NCBI GenBank assembly: GCA_947176285.1
Contig: CAMWQF010000091.1
Span: 1-9,561, forward strand
Direction of reading: 5' to 3'
Source of the DNA: an uncultured Porphyromonadaceae bacterium
GTDB lineage: Bacteria; Bacteroidota; Bacteroidia; Bacteroidales; Muribaculaceae
Length of the DNA: 9,561 nucleotides
The translations under genes were made by a program, and so were the position numbers. This document shows, piece by piece, positions 1-7,310 of this stretch; the stretch's first letter is position 1, and each line of letters starts with the position of its first letter. The notes beneath the pieces were generated by a model. The model saw only the letters and a list, made by a program, of their open reading frames with translations, had not been told where the DNA came from and ran no database searches.

Positions 1-22
1 ATGCAACGTTATATAAAAGTTA

Positions 23-75
23 CTTTCCATAAGTATCAGCTTTGCATAAAACACGTTATGGAAAGCTTTCCATAA
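23..75. repeat. 20-bp perfect palindrome with a third half-site
   Basis: Positions 56-75 read TTATGGAAAGCTTTCCATAA, which equals its own reverse complement. The half-site CTTTCCATAA occurs a third time at 23-32. The palindrome contains the last five codons and the stop of the small minus-strand gene, and because of the symmetry the plus strand also reads ATG to TAA for the same five residues (MESFP). It could be a protein-binding site, a recombination-site remnant or a transcript-end hairpin (no loop, so a weak terminator). No function is assigned. Confidence 0.6.
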
Positions 76-355
76 TTTCTTCAAATGGATCAAACAGCAC
101 CTTAAGGTCACCACATTCTGGGGTAACTCCGAGACATCCGTCAGAATACAAATCTATGCGGCTATATGCACTTACTGTGTCGTCGCAATAATCGAACATA
201 AAATGAAACTTGAAAGAAATATCTATGAAGTCATGAGAATCCTCGGTAGCTCCCTGCTTGTCAAGGAGCATATCAAGGACTTGTTGACCCTCGAACCGGA
301 GCCAGCCCAAATAGCAAATTGCCATCCAACTCTTGACTTCGAATTTGATTAACAT
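56..355 (-). CDS. small hypothetical protein, 99 aa
   Basis: The reading frame starts at ATG (353-355), with an in-frame TAA two codons upstream, and ends at TAA (56-58), so it is complete. I do not recognise a family. The product has a mixed N-terminal half with aromatic and hydrophobic residues (MAICYLGWLRFEG, residues 11-23) and an acidic C-terminal half with D/E-rich stretches (FDPFEEIMESF, 88-98). It has no signal peptide and no convincing membrane segment. It is transcribed away from the restriction-modification operon, and no promoter is visible upstream of it. The protein-like composition and the lack of a competing frame favour a real gene, but at 99 codons this could be chance or a remnant of a longer gene. 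The palindromic 3' end is odd. Confidence 0.45.
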   Translation of the reverse strand: MLIKFEVKSWMAICYLGWLRFEGQQVLDMLLDKQGATEDSHDFIDISFKFHFMFDYCDDTVSAYSRIDLYSDGCLGVTPECGDLKVLFDPFEEIMESFP

Positions 356-402
356 TTTTTAAGAGACACTAGTGAAAGCGGACCCAAACTCCACTAAACT
401 TC

Positions 403-448
403 AATACCATCGAGAGGCATTACAGCATTCTCGGTGGTGTTTTGCTTT
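403..448 (+). terminator. hairpin with T-rich tail
   Basis: The arms ACCATCGAGA (406-415) and TCTCGGTGGT (429-438) pair over 10 bp with one G-T wobble and can be extended by three weaker pairs (403-405 with 439-441). The loop is 13 nt and the stem is followed by GTTTTGCTTTAT, the pattern of an intrinsic terminator read on the plus strand. No plus-strand gene is seen upstream in the window, so it may insulate the operon promoter from transcription entering from the left. The minus-strand side is less T-rich. Confidence 0.4.
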
Positions 449-507
449 ATCCAATCTACACTTCTGGTTAACAGCGGTTATACAATTATGCTCTTTAACA
501 TAAAACC

Positions 508-538
508 TTGCCCACCTCAATATTTTTTCGTAACTTTG
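508..538 (+). promoter_or_regulatory. Bacteroidetes-type promoter of the R-M operon
   Basis: TTG at 508-510 and TAACTTTG at 531-538 are separated by 20 bp, matching the Bacteroidetes sigma-ABfr -33 TTG and -7 TAnnTTTG consensus. Transcription would begin near 545, leaving an untranslated leader of about 145 nt before the ATG at 691. The leader holds only a weak hairpin (ACCTCA 644-649 with TGAGGT 667-672, 17-nt loop). No clear Shine-Dalgarno sequence precedes the ATG, as is usual in this phylum. I found no GATC in the leader and no obvious controller-protein box. The rest of the gene-free stretch 356-690 shows nothing else I can name. Confidence 0.7.
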
Positions 539-690
539 CAAGATAGTAGCGAGAATAATCTGCAAATGGTCGTAGAAATATCATATAACATGGCAGCGAT
601 GCCCTAAAGTCAACTCCGAAATAGTCGTTACGGGTCAGGCCATACCTCAGATTGCTATCTTGTAGTTGAGGTGCTGTTAGCTTGTAAAGA

Positions 691-1638
691 ATGAATTTGC
701 AGACTATTTCAAGAACTAAGGCAAAGCCTTTCCTTAAATGGGCTGGTGGCAAGACCCAGTTGCTGCCAACTATAGATTCTTTCCTGCCGGAAGCTTTTGG
801 CAGAGAAAAGAACATAACTTACATAGAACCATTCGTAGGTGGCGGAGCAATGCTTTTCTTCATGCTCCAGAAATATCCCAACATTAAGAAGGCTATCATA
901 AACGATATAAACCCTCATTTAGTTACGACCTATACTATTATCAGAGATAATCCCTATTCTCTGATTGACACATTGACTGATTTACAAGAAAAATTTAGAG
1001 CAGCTGGTGACTTTGAAGCGCAAAAAGAACTGTTCCTAAATATACGTTTCCGTTTTAACCAAGAAACGCTCACAGACGTTGAAGAGGCAGCGTACATGAT
1101 CTTCTTAAATCGTACATGCTTTAACGGTTTATACCGAGAAAACTCCAAGGGTGATTTTAATGTACCATTCGGCAGATATTCTAATCCGACAATATGTGAT
1201 GAATCTTTGCTCATAGCGGATAGTGAGCTCTTGCAGAAAGTAGAGATACTTAATGGCGATTTTGCCCGTACTGGCGAATATGTAGACGGGTATACCTTCT
1301 TTTATTTTGACCCTCCTTATAGACCGTTGGACGCAACATCAAGTTTCAATTCCTATGTAAAGGAAACATTTGATGACAAAGAACAGATTCGCCTAAAGGA
1401 ATTCTACTCTTTTCTTTCAGTGGAAGGTTGTAAAGAAATGCTCAGTAATTCAGACTGCAAGGGTCGTAATGCAGAAGATATTTTCTTTGACGAACTCTAT
1501 CAGGATTTTTTCATTGAAAGAGTATATGCTAAACGGAATATTAACGCCAATGCATCTAAGCGAGGCACTCTTACAGAATTATTGATTAGAAATTACGAGA
1601 ACTTTCAAGGTTCTCCAGCAAACCTTTTTGACTTATAA
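691..1638 (+). CDS. dpnM: DpnM/Dam-type N6-adenine DNA methyltransferase
   Basis: This 315-residue protein is an alpha-class (D12/MethyltransfD12) adenine methyltransferase that would transfer a methyl group from S-adenosylmethionine to the adenine of double-stranded GATC. Visible motifs in order: KWAGGK (16-21) and PFVGGGA (47-53) for cofactor binding, the family block NGLYR..NSKGDFNVPFGRY (145-163), the catalytic DPPY (207-210), and a C-terminal RNINANASKRG..TELLIRNY block (282-302). Length and motif order fit DpnM and Dam, slightly longer than pneumococcal DpnM. It is the first gene of a four-gene operon, 3 bp ahead of the endonuclease gene, so the protective enzyme is made first. The ATG at 691 places KWAGGK at the expected distance from the N terminus; the next Met (residue 54) lies inside motif I and is too late. 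The symbol is by analogy; GATC specificity is inferred from family and neighbours. Confidence 0.93.
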   Translation: MNLQTISRTKAKPFLKWAGGKTQLLPTIDSFLPEAFGREKNITYIEPFVGGGAMLFFMLQKYPNIKKAIINDINPHLVTTYTIIRDNPYSLIDTLTDLQEKFRAAGDFEAQKELFLNIRFRFNQETLTDVEEAAYMIFLNRTCFNGLYRENSKGDFNVPFGRYSNPTICDESLLIADSELLQKVEILNGDFARTGEYVDGYTFFYFDPPYRPLDATSSFNSYVKETFDDKEQIRLKEFYSFLSVEGCKEMLSNSDCKGRNAEDIFFDELYQDFFIERVYAKRNINANASKRGTLTELLIRNYENFQGSPANLFDL

Positions 1639-1641
1639 GAT

Positions 1642-2469
1642 ATGGCAGACCGATTTAATGACTTTATGAAACCATTGAAAGAAACCCACTTCTCGTTGAA
1701 AGACTATGTGGATTTCCCAAAGGTAGCGGCAAATGTGGAAGCAATATCTATCAAGCTTAATCAGCTTAACTATCTCATTGGTCAGGAAGATATGGCTAAG
1801 GCCGTAGAACGTCTATGGGAGGAAAATCCTAAGGTTTTCTCTGTTTTAGATATTCTGATTGCTGTGCGTACGAAAGATAAGAAGAAAGCTATTGATGAGA
1901 ATGGTAACATTCATCTTGTTTCCGACTATTTCACATCTCCAGAACAGGTAACAAAGTTCCTAAACGATACTGGTCTAACCGAGGTTTTCCAGAAAAAACA
2001 GATTAAGAATCTCGTGGATTATGTGTTCGGGGTTGAGGTTGGTCTGGATTCCAATGCTCGTAAAAACAGAGGCGGTCATATCATGGAGGATCTTGTGGCT
2101 AATATTTTCGATAAGCATGGTATCTCATATAAACAAGAAGTCTACTATACTGAGTTTCCTGAGATAGTAAGGGCGTTAGGCGCGGATAATAAGAGGTTTG
2201 ATTTCGTTGTCAAAGCGAAAGACAAGACCTATCTGATAGAGGCGAACTTCTATACAGGAGGAGGCTCTAAACTCAATGAGGTAGCTCGCTCATATTCTGA
2301 ACTTGCCCCCAAAATCAATGCAGTTCCCGGTTTTGAGTTCGTCTGGATAACGGACGGTATTGGCTGGGAGTCTGCCCGCAATAAACTCGAAGAAGCCTTC
2401 GCTCATATCCCGAGTGTGTATAATCTTACTAATATCAACGCTTTCATTGATAAAATACGGAATAGATGA
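1642..2469 (+). CDS. dpnB: DpnII/MboI-family type II restriction endonuclease
   Basis: This 275-residue protein matches the DpnII restriction endonuclease family, which cuts unmethylated GATC. The C-terminal half carries the family core: RGGHIMED (143-150), then RALGADNKRFDFVV (177-190) with the predicted metal-binding Asp187, then LIEANFYTGGGSKLNE (198-213) with Glu200. The usual PD-(D/E)xK lysine position is Asn202, as in this family, so that is not a defect. A conserved WITDGIGW segment follows (235-242). The N-terminal 140 residues are helical and less conserved. The ATG lies 3 bp after the methyltransferase stop, and the stop overlaps the next start (ATGA), so translation is probably coupled. 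No disruption is visible, so the enzyme is probably active. The symbol follows the pneumococcal name for the DpnII gene; cellular action is on invading unmethylated DNA. Confidence 0.92.
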   Translation: MADRFNDFMKPLKETHFSLKDYVDFPKVAANVEAISIKLNQLNYLIGQEDMAKAVERLWEENPKVFSVLDILIAVRTKDKKKAIDENGNIHLVSDYFTSPEQVTKFLNDTGLTEVFQKKQIKNLVDYVFGVEVGLDSNARKNRGGHIMEDLVANIFDKHGISYKQEVYYTEFPEIVRALGADNKRFDFVVKAKDKTYLIEANFYTGGGSKLNEVARSYSELAPKINAVPGFEFVWITDGIGWESARNKLEEAFAHIPSVYNLTNINAFIDKIRNR

Positions 2470-3794
2470 AAGAACTAAATGATTTTGCGACCTGCATTAA
2501 ACATATCATGGAGTCTAGGCCGACTCTTGATATAGATTCTGCACGTGAAATCGTTAGGACTATTAACGATTTCTTATACACCACGCATGATGGTATTGGA
2601 TCAGTAAATGTCTTAGGTCAGACTTTTGAGTATTTCTCAGAGTTCCATAAATTCTGGCATGAAAATTATATTGATATTCTGGATTGTAAGATAAACGACG
2701 ACGTATGTGGGCGTGTTGCCGATGCGTTGCATGACATTTATATCCTTACGGAAGGAAAGGCGTTCTCAGAAATCTGGGATACTTGTGGATTGACTGATGC
2801 TCAGGTTTGCAGAGTGAGAATGTTCACTGCAAACCAAGACTTCAGAGGTTCTCTCAAATTTGGACCTCTTGCGGAACGGTATAGTAGCGATCCTTCAATT
2901 TTCGATGAAGACATAATAATTGCCTCTCCAGAGAAATTCATTAGCGCGGTTGGGTTGACTGATAAATCTCAGTCAGACAAACGTTCAAAATATGCGTCTG
3001 CGATAGCTTCATTTGTTAAAAATTATAACAGTACGCCTATTGATATAATCAAATGCTTTGATAATGATGTGTCAAAACTTAGACAGGCACTAATAGACTG
3101 TAATGCCGGATACGGAAACAAGAAAGCTGACATGTTCATTCGAGATATGGTGGTTCTCGGAATTTGGAATAATGTCAAAGGCTTTGAAAGTATAGATGTC
3201 GCTAGTGACGTAAACACCATGAAGGTTGCATTGCGTACTGGAATCATTACAACTGCCATTCCATTACTATCGAGTTTCCTTGATATATTTTGCTATCAGT
3301 ATGCTTATATTGAACAAATGAATGCAGCTGCATGGCGTAGAGTTTGGGAAATATGGAGAAATAAATATCCTCAAGAATCTCCAATAAGCCCTTCTATGTT
3401 AGATTTCTTTGTGTACAAAGTAGTCGGTAAGGAATTCTGTAAAGATACTCTTGCCATTTTTCAATGTGACAGCCATGACCATACATTCAGATGGCATAGT
3501 AGTCGTAATCGGACTTGTCAGGTATGCTACGCAAATGGAATAAAGGGAGTGAAAGCTTCTGTAATTGGAAAGGTATATCCTTGTAGTGATACTGAGGGAG
3601 AAGTAGCTATTCTTCAAACTGATTTTGTCAAGGGCCTACCTAAGGATAAAAAGCTCAAAGCTTGTCCCTTTAGCAAGATATGCAATGAACATAAGAATCT
3701 TTTACCTCCAAAGTCAATTAGTATCTTGGGAGCAACTGGATGGCAGAGCGCATATACAAAAACCGGAGATGGAGGTGGAGGATTAATGGCTTAA
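2466..3794 (+). CDS. HhH-GPD (endonuclease III-like) protein with Cys-rich C-terminal region, in R-M operon
   Basis: This 442-residue protein has no standard role in DpnII systems. Residues about 150-265 show the helix-hairpin-helix glycosylase pattern: ASPEKFISAVGL (153-164) and SDKRSKYASAIASFV (170-184), then a hairpin AGYGNKKADMFIRDM (214-228) that aligns with the LPGVGRKTAN hairpin of endonuclease III, then ASDVNTMKVALRTGI (246-260) aligning with the VDTH segment. Lys219 and Asp248 fall at the catalytic Lys and Asp of glycosylase/AP lyases, with about 11 extra residues between them. The C-terminal part is rich in possible metal ligands: Cys334, CxxC at 351-354, Cys373, and C-x5-C at 400-406, suggesting a zinc site or a rearranged iron-sulfur loop. 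It ends in a glycine-rich tail. The ATG overlaps the endonuclease stop, so it belongs to the operon. Fold assignment is by eye; substrate (damaged or modified base, or cleavage product) is unknown. Confidence 0.7.
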   Translation: MKELNDFATCIKHIMESRPTLDIDSAREIVRTINDFLYTTHDGIGSVNVLGQTFEYFSEFHKFWHENYIDILDCKINDDVCGRVADALHDIYILTEGKAFSEIWDTCGLTDAQVCRVRMFTANQDFRGSLKFGPLAERYSSDPSIFDEDIIIASPEKFISAVGLTDKSQSDKRSKYASAIASFVKNYNSTPIDIIKCFDNDVSKLRQALIDCNAGYGNKKADMFIRDMVVLGIWNNVKGFESIDVASDVNTMKVALRTGIITTAIPLLSSFLDIFCYQYAYIEQMNAAAWRRVWEIWRNKYPQESPISPSMLDFFVYKVVGKEFCKDTLAIFQCDSHDHTFRWHSSRNRTCQVCYANGIKGVKASVIGKVYPCSDTEGEVAILQTDFVKGLPKDKKLKACPFSKICNEHKNLLPPKSISILGATGWQSAYTKTGDGGGGLMA

Positions 3795-3805
3795 TATATT
3801 TGATT

Positions 3806-4681
3806 ATGATTGTTCCATTTTATAAATCAAACGACAGAGCCTTCACCATTGTACATGGTGACTGTTTTGATGTGCTTCCACAGTTTGATTTTAAATTTGA
3901 CATGATATTCGCCGACCCCCCTTATTTTCTTTCTAATGGAGGAATAAGTTATCAGGCGGGAAAGGTAGTTTGTGTCGATAAAGGAGAATGGGACAAAGGA
4001 GGCACACCTGAATCCATCATGGAATTTAACCGGAAGTGGTTAACACTATGTCGTGAAAAGTTAAAGGACAACGGGACAATATGGATTTCAGGAACTCATC
4101 ACAACATATTTGCCATAGCGAATCTCTTGACAGAATTGGGCTACAAGATTCTGAATGTTATTACCTGGGCTAAGACCAATCCTCCGCCAAACATTTCATG
4201 TCGATTCTTTACCTACTCTACTGAATTTATTCTTTGGGCGCGGAAGTCTCCGAAGGTACCCCACAAGTATAATTACGAATTGATGAAAGCAATCAACGAA
4301 GGTAAGCAAATGACAGACGTATGGCGTCTTCCAGCGATAGGCCGTTGGGAGAAGTCATGCGGCAAGCACCCTACGCAAAAACCTTTGGCTCTTCTCACTC
4401 GTATCATCCTTGCCAGCACCGACGAGAACGATTGGATTCTAGATCCTTTTGCAGGTTCTTCTACTACTGGAATAGCCGCTAATTTATGTGGCCGAAGATT
4501 TTTGGGTATCGAACAAGAGCAAGAATTTGTATCATTGAGTAAGGACAGAAGAGAGGAACTGAATAATCTTGGTATAAAATATAATTATGTGGTTAAGCTA
4601 AAAGATCTAAGTTATTTAGACTCAATACATGATGTTACTAATGAACCCCAGTTTGGTTATGCTTCGGAACTTCCTTTTTAG
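3806..4681 (+). CDS. dpnA: DpnA-type beta-class adenine DNA methyltransferase
   Basis: With the start at ATG 3806 the product has 291 residues. Motif order is that of the beta class: catalytic DMIFADPPYFLSNGG (32-46) near the N terminus, then HPTQKP (188-193), then the cofactor-binding LDPFAGSSTTGIAA (212-225) and FLGIEQE (232-238). This is the arrangement of DpnA, the second methyltransferase of DpnII systems, which can also methylate single-stranded GATC, for example during DNA uptake. An in-frame ATG at 3740 would add 22 residues encoded inside the previous gene in another frame, rich in Arg and Trp and unlike the family; I reject it in favour of 3806, 11 bp after the previous stop. The last 44 bp overlap the convergent membrane-protein gene, so the C-terminal tail (about residues 265-291) may be a later extension. 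In pneumococcus dpnA follows dpnM directly; here two genes separate them. Confidence 0.9.
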   Translation: MIVPFYKSNDRAFTIVHGDCFDVLPQFDFKFDMIFADPPYFLSNGGISYQAGKVVCVDKGEWDKGGTPESIMEFNRKWLTLCREKLKDNGTIWISGTHHNIFAIANLLTELGYKILNVITWAKTNPPPNISCRFFTYSTEFILWARKSPKVPHKYNYELMKAINEGKQMTDVWRLPAIGRWEKSCGKHPTQKPLALLTRIILASTDENDWILDPFAGSSTTGIAANLCGRRFLGIEQEQEFVSLSKDRREELNNLGIKYNYVVKLKDLSYLDSIHDVTNEPQFGYASELPF

Positions 4682-6638
4682 AAACACTAATTATACCCTC
4701 TTTAGAACCGTTAGATTCTGGATAATAATTTGCCGAATCCATGGGGTTTACTGAGGATACGGTAGCTGAAGATTTGTCGGTATGATCTCCTCCTTCCTTC
4801 TTAATTAATAAAATATCTTCTTTTGTTTGTTTATTATTCAGAATATGATTTTTATTTAATGACACTCCAATTAATATCGTATATATAAGCAATATAATGC
4901 TACAGAATCCTATCCTAATTTTATTACGATTGCCCTTCCAATATTCAATTACAATAATCAGTAGGGCGGCGAAAATAACAAGAATAAGGCCCAATCCCAA
5001 AACAGACTCGAACATATAATCAGGGGAACCTTCAGATTTTGTAAAAATATCAATTGTTCCAAATAAGAAGGTAACTAATCCTATTAACACTCCTCCAATC
5101 TCGAGGTATCGCTTTTCAATATTATTTACCTCATCTTTCAAAGATTCTGTTTCATTTTTATCTTTAAAATAAATCTGAGAAGACTTGAAAAAATCTAACT
5201 CTGACTGAAACTTTTGCTGTTCTTCTCTAAGTTTATTATAATCTATCGGTCGGGTAATAGTAGATGGGATAATCAAAATCTGATTATCGATTTTTACCCT
5301 ACACTCTTTAAATGGCAGTTGTATAGGATAAAATTTATGAGACTCGCACCAATTAATATTAAGCTTAAATTCGGATAAGTATTCTTCGAATAGATTAATA
5401 AATTTTTGATAATCGAATTTAAGATTCCGGTTTTCTATATTGTTTCTAATCTCTCTTGACAAAAACTCCAGAGCCTTTTTATATGGATAAAAATTTCTCA
5501 CCAGCGTCTCTAGTTGGATTGATTTAATTATTTCCATATCAGAAGTTAATTCATCAACAGAGTAAGTCTTTTTCGATGTTTTATAGGATAATCTGCAATT
5601 ATACAAGAAGTTTCTCAATGTACATAATGCATGCCTATCAAAATTATAGTGATAGCGCTGACTTAGTTCATTAAACTTCCTATCAAATTGTGTAATAAGA
5701 TTATTTATTTGTTGGATCGAACCATTGTTTTTACAATAAAAATCGATTAAACAAGCAATATCCTCGAAACTATTTATTCCCTTATTTATACGAATCTGTA
5801 ATTGTGCTACCTCTGTGTCATTGAAAGTTCTATCTTCATGAATACATTCATAAACTAAGAACTTTCTGCCTAATGACTCTGGTAAGGCAGGAAGCGAAAT
5901 ACGACTGAGGGTCTTCTTTTCTTCATTTACAAGAATATCAAATGAGTCAGACGGCCGCAATAATTTGCGGAGAATAAAATTTGTCTTGTAAATAGCAATT
6001 TGTAGAACTTTTTTTATTTCATCATATTGTTCTTCCGTTAGGATTTGTTCTAGCTGTTCTTTATAAACAGCTATGCGTGTCCGCACAGAATCATCGAATT
6101 CTAATTGATGTTCTATATCGCATAACGGTATAAATATTTTTCGAAGATATAAAAAGTACCGAAAATCTTGCGTCTCTCTCAATCCTTGAGTGTCAACTTT
6201 AAAGAGATAGTCATGTTGAGCATATTCTAATTTTTCATCAACACTGATAACAAAATGAGAGTATGCGTAGAAAAGTGCACGTATATGATTGTCGAGATCC
6301 TCATAATATTGATATAGCCTAGACCTAATTCTGAAAATCGAACGATCCTCATCTGGAAATTCTGGGCACAGATGTTCTTGTTGCCAATATCTAGCAAATG
6401 AGCTTTTAACACTATCAAACTTCTTTCGATCAACGATATATTCTCCTGAAAGAAAAGATAATGCGATATTTTCAAAACATTGTCTTTGGAATTCTAATAC
6501 TCTTTCGCGACCAACACTAAAGGACCTGTTTGCTTCCTCTAAGGTTGTCCAGTTTAATACTAGAATCCAATCGTCTGGGAATAATTCTGTATATTTAGAT
6601 ATACAGTTATTTACAAATATTGCCGTTGGTTTAGACAT
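4638..6638 (-). CDS. 666-aa protein of unknown family with coiled coil and three C-terminal membrane segments
   Basis: I do not recognise a family. The ATG at 6636-6638 overlaps the stop of the upstream Panacea-domain gene by 8 bp (ATGTCTAA), so the two are very likely translated together; a longer frame starting at 6719 runs through the upstream gene and is rejected. Residues 1-470 are soluble, predominantly helical and rich in charged and aromatic residues, with no nuclease, ATPase or Fic motif that I can see. A charged heptad-like stretch (about 467-512) suggests a coiled coil. Three hydrophobic segments follow at about 514-532, 546-566 and 576-594, and then a polar tail of about 70 residues rich in Ser, Lys and Glu. 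The protein is thus probably anchored in the inner membrane with most of it in the cytoplasm. Pairing with a Panacea protein suggests an effector or toxin acting at the membrane; this is inference. Base composition is more AT-rich than the R-M operon. Confidence 0.8.
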   Translation of the reverse strand: MSKPTAIFVNNCISKYTELFPDDWILVLNWTTLEEANRSFSVGRERVLEFQRQCFENIALSFLSGEYIVDRKKFDSVKSSFARYWQQEHLCPEFPDEDRSIFRIRSRLYQYYEDLDNHIRALFYAYSHFVISVDEKLEYAQHDYLFKVDTQGLRETQDFRYFLYLRKIFIPLCDIEHQLEFDDSVRTRIAVYKEQLEQILTEEQYDEIKKVLQIAIYKTNFILRKLLRPSDSFDILVNEEKKTLSRISLPALPESLGRKFLVYECIHEDRTFNDTEVAQLQIRINKGINSFEDIACLIDFYCKNNGSIQQINNLITQFDRKFNELSQRYHYNFDRHALCTLRNFLYNCRLSYKTSKKTYSVDELTSDMEIIKSIQLETLVRNFYPYKKALEFLSREIRNNIENRNLKFDYQKFINLFEEYLSEFKLNINWCESHKFYPIQLPFKECRVKIDNQILIIPSTITRPIDYNKLREEQQKFQSELDFFKSSQIYFKDKNETESLKDEVNNIEKRYLEIGGVLIGLVTFLFGTIDIFTKSEGSPDYMFESVLGLGLILVIFAALLIIVIEYWKGNRNKIRIGFCSIILLIYTILIGVSLNKNHILNNKQTKEDILLIKKEGGDHTDKSSATVSSVNPMDSANYYPESNGSKEGIISVSKKEVPKHNQTGVH

Positions 6639-7179
6639 AGTAAGGAACGCTATTACGTATAGATTCGGTAGACATAGATTCAGAACCTTTCCCAAGCCAA
6701 CAAGCAATTGACATAGCATTTCGCCATGATTCCCATTTATGGGTTATTTCTACCAGACGAGAAGAATGATATGAAATAAGTGCTTTGTTATGAGATTTTA
6801 GCTGATTAATAGCGGCATTTACTTTGTTTCTATCCAATTCTGAGATATGACCAAATTGAGGTGTATCGTTTAGGATGCTCATTTGCCTATTCCCGAAGCT
6901 ATATAAAGTAGTCTTATGAGTAACAATGGCCGAATAAATATCCCTTTCCACGGGACCATATTGCATCGCGCAAAAGTTGTCAAAATCCTCTAACAAATCA
7001 CTATTTTGATTCGATTCATCTTTTACACTTGCTAATAAAAATATTAATTTTAGGGCAGTTAGCCGAGTAAAGTGATGCGTAATATGTTTAATATCCTTAG
7101 ACACAACCTCGCTGTACCAGTTTATTAACTGATACATTGCGTATTCAAAGATAGCGATCTTAGTGTCTATTTTATCCAT
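6631..7179 (-). CDS. Panacea-domain (SocA-like/DUF4065) protein, candidate antitoxin
   Basis: The 182-residue product shows the pattern of the Panacea (SocA-like, DUF4065) domain: LTALKLIFLLASVKDE (40-55) in place of the usual leucine/lysine-rich helix, FDNFCAMQYGPVERDIYSAI (66-85) with the hallmark YGPV, and RLVEITHKWESWRNAM (141-156) corresponding to the family's terminal His..Trp helix. Panacea proteins are antitoxins that neutralise very different toxins encoded next to them, some of them membrane-active; SocA of Caulobacter is a proteolytic adaptor relative. Here the gene is first in a two-gene unit and its stop overlaps the start of the 666-residue membrane protein. The ATG at 7177-7179 is the first in frame and leaves the domain complete. 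No Bacteroidetes -7 box is seen upstream, but an 18-bp near-palindrome at 7212-7229 could be an operator. The domain call is fairly safe; the antitoxin role is inferred. Confidence 0.75.
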   Translation of the reverse strand: MDKIDTKIAIFEYAMYQLINWYSEVVSKDIKHITHHFTRLTALKLIFLLASVKDESNQNSDLLEDFDNFCAMQYGPVERDIYSAIVTHKTTLYSFGNRQMSILNDTPQFGHISELDRNKVNAAINQLKSHNKALISYHSSRLVEITHKWESWRNAMSIACWLGKGSESMSTESIRNSVPYYV

Positions 7180-7211
7180 GGATTATAATGAATTAAAAAT
7201 CTTTGTATATA

Positions 7212-7229
7212 TTATTATTTGAATAATAA
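7212..7229. promoter_or_regulatory. AT-rich near-palindrome, candidate operator of the Panacea unit
   Basis: TTATTATT (7212-7219) and AATAATAA (7222-7229) are perfect inverted repeats around a central TG, 33-50 bp upstream of the Panacea gene start. Toxin-antitoxin units are often autoregulated through such sites. The surroundings are very AT-rich, so chance symmetry is possible. Confidence 0.35.
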
Positions 7230-7310
7230 CGTTTCCAGTATGGTTTTTATTGCTATTCAACTGTTAAAACTTAGATGGGTTCTCGTATTTTATCTATATA
7301 AAGGTCAGAT

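Noticed and set aside
495..815. Minus-strand open frame of 106 codons across the promoter and the start of the methyltransferase gene
   Set aside because: It lies antisense to the operon promoter, the leader and a well-supported gene, and matches no family I know; most likely a chance frame.
3023..3617. Two minus-strand open frames (3023-3259 and 3399-3617) inside the HhH-GPD gene
   Set aside because: They are antisense frames within a well-supported operon gene, with no motifs or start signals.
3740..3805. Upstream start that would lengthen the DpnA-like protein by 22 residues
   Set aside because: The added residues are encoded inside the previous gene in another frame, are rich in Arg and Trp, and do not resemble the DpnA N terminus; ATG 3806 is better placed.
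6639..6719. Upstream start that would lengthen the 666-residue protein by 27 residues
   Set aside because: It overlaps the coding sequence of the Panacea gene; the ATG with an 8-bp overlap is the usual coupled arrangement.
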